A stretch of DNA of 6,083 nucleotides, from positions 1 to 6,083 of the forward strand of contig CAJAFJ010000669.1 in assembly GCA_903938955.1 (NCBI GenBank), written 5' to 3'. Under the pieces are notes generated by a model, which searched no databases, was not told where the DNA came from, and worked only from the letters and a program-made list of their open reading frames with translations. Shown here one piece after another: positions 5,615-6,083 of this stretch (position 1 is its first letter; each line of letters begins with the position of its first letter). Both the position numbers and the translations under genes were made by a program. Source of the DNA: an uncultured beta proteobacterium (lineage in GTDB: Bacteria > Pseudomonadota > Gammaproteobacteria > Burkholderiales > Burkholderiaceae).

Positions 5615-6083
5615 ATGCCCCGTCCGATACACGCCACCATCCACACCGAAGCGCTTCGCCACAATCTGGAGCGCAACCGCCGCGCCGCGCCCGACGCCCG
5701 GGTCTGGGCCATTGTCAAAGCCGACGCCTATGGCCACGGCATTGAACGCGTGTTTGAAGGTCTGCGCGGCGCCGACGGCTTTGCCCTGCTGGACCTGGAA
5801 GAAGCCCGGCGCGTGCGCGCCCTGGGCTGGCGCGGCCCGATTTTGCTGCTGGAAGGCGTGTTTGAACTGCGCGACCTGGAGCTGTGCTCGCGCCTGGACC
5901 TGTGGCACACGGTGCATTGCGACGCCCAAATCGACATGCTCAGCCGCCACAAAACCCAAGTGCCCCAGCGGGTGTTTTTGAAAATGAATTCGGGCATGAA
6001 CCGCTTGGGCTTTGCCCCGGGCCGCTTTCGCGCCGCGTGGAGCCGCTTGAACGCCTTGCCCCAGGTGGACGAGGTGTCGTTGA
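5615..6083 (+). CDS. alr: Alanine racemase, N-terminal part (cut by window end)
   Basis: This is the first 156 codons of a PLP-dependent alanine racemase, the cytosolic enzyme that interconverts L- and D-alanine and supplies D-alanine for peptidoglycan. The protein begins MPRPIHATIHTEALRHNLER and carries the PLP-lysine motif VWAIVKADAYGHG (30-42, Lys35 forming the Schiff base). GADGFALLDLEEARRVRALG, GPILLLEGVF and the highly conserved LKMNSGMNRLGF follow in the usual order. The frame has no stop before the window end; the C-terminal domain with the catalytic Tyr lies outside. ATG 5615 matches the family start; only a weak TGAG (5607-5610) precedes it, while the purine-rich AAAGGA near 5584 is too far away. 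It could equally be the dadX paralogue, but no dadA is visible. It is divergent from lplT. Confidence 0.95.
   Translation, partial: MPRPIHATIHTEALRHNLERNRRAAPDARVWAIVKADAYGHGIERVFEGLRGADGFALLDLEEARRVRALGWRGPILLLEGVFELRDLELCSRLDLWHTVHCDAQIDMLSRHKTQVPQRVFLKMNSGMNRLGFAPGRFRAAWSRLNALPQVDEVSL

Noticed and set aside
5489..5959. Open frame extending the LplT-like protein by 157 residues at its N-terminus
   Set aside because: It runs antisense to the clear alanine racemase coding sequence, has unrelated low-complexity composition, and the known LplT N-terminus begins at the ATG at 5488.

Overview
The window is G+C-rich, tightly packed bacterial DNA. Protein style and gene content (divergent lplT/alr, an EamA permease, a GPx-family peroxidase, a flavocytochrome c-like pair) suggest a betaproteobacterium of the Burkholderiales, perhaps Comamonadaceae (Rhodoferax/Polaromonas-like). 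The taxonomic call rests on remembered resemblance, not on a search.

Left part, plus strand (1-2699): a two-gene unit resembling flavocytochrome c sulfide dehydrogenase (FccAB). The first gene (172-1266) encodes a Gly-rich, probably exported protein. It has a DxNxNG-type calcium-loop-like segment, a long helical middle and a C-terminal single-heme CxxCH domain that looks like FccA. Its export signal appears to lie upstream in a different frame (about 6-129), so the 5' end is probably frameshifted, either truly or through a sequence error. The second gene (1284-2699) is an FccB-like flavoprotein with a twin-arginine leader. By motif alignment from memory it lacks both the FAD-linking cysteine and one of the two redox-disulfide cysteines of classical FccB. 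The pair therefore looks like a periplasmic or membrane-anchored flavoprotein-to-cytochrome electron-transfer module whose substrate may not be sulfide. This is the most unusual part of the window.

Middle, minus strand (2709-3194): a glutathione-peroxidase-family thiol peroxidase, convergent with the fccB-like gene and only 9 bases from it. It keeps the Cys/Gln/Trp/Asn catalytic set but has Ser where 2-Cys relatives have the resolving Cys.

Right part, minus strand (5488 down to 3294): an lplT-like lysophospholipid transporter gene followed by an EamA/DMT permease gene. Their stop and start codons overlap (TGATG), so they form an operon. A divergent 126-base intergenic region (5489-5614) separates lplT from alr (alanine racemase, plus strand, cut by the window end). 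LplT and Alr both serve the cell envelope: phospholipid repair and D-alanine for peptidoglycan. No RNA genes, insertion sequences, CRISPR arrays or phage genes were recognised.
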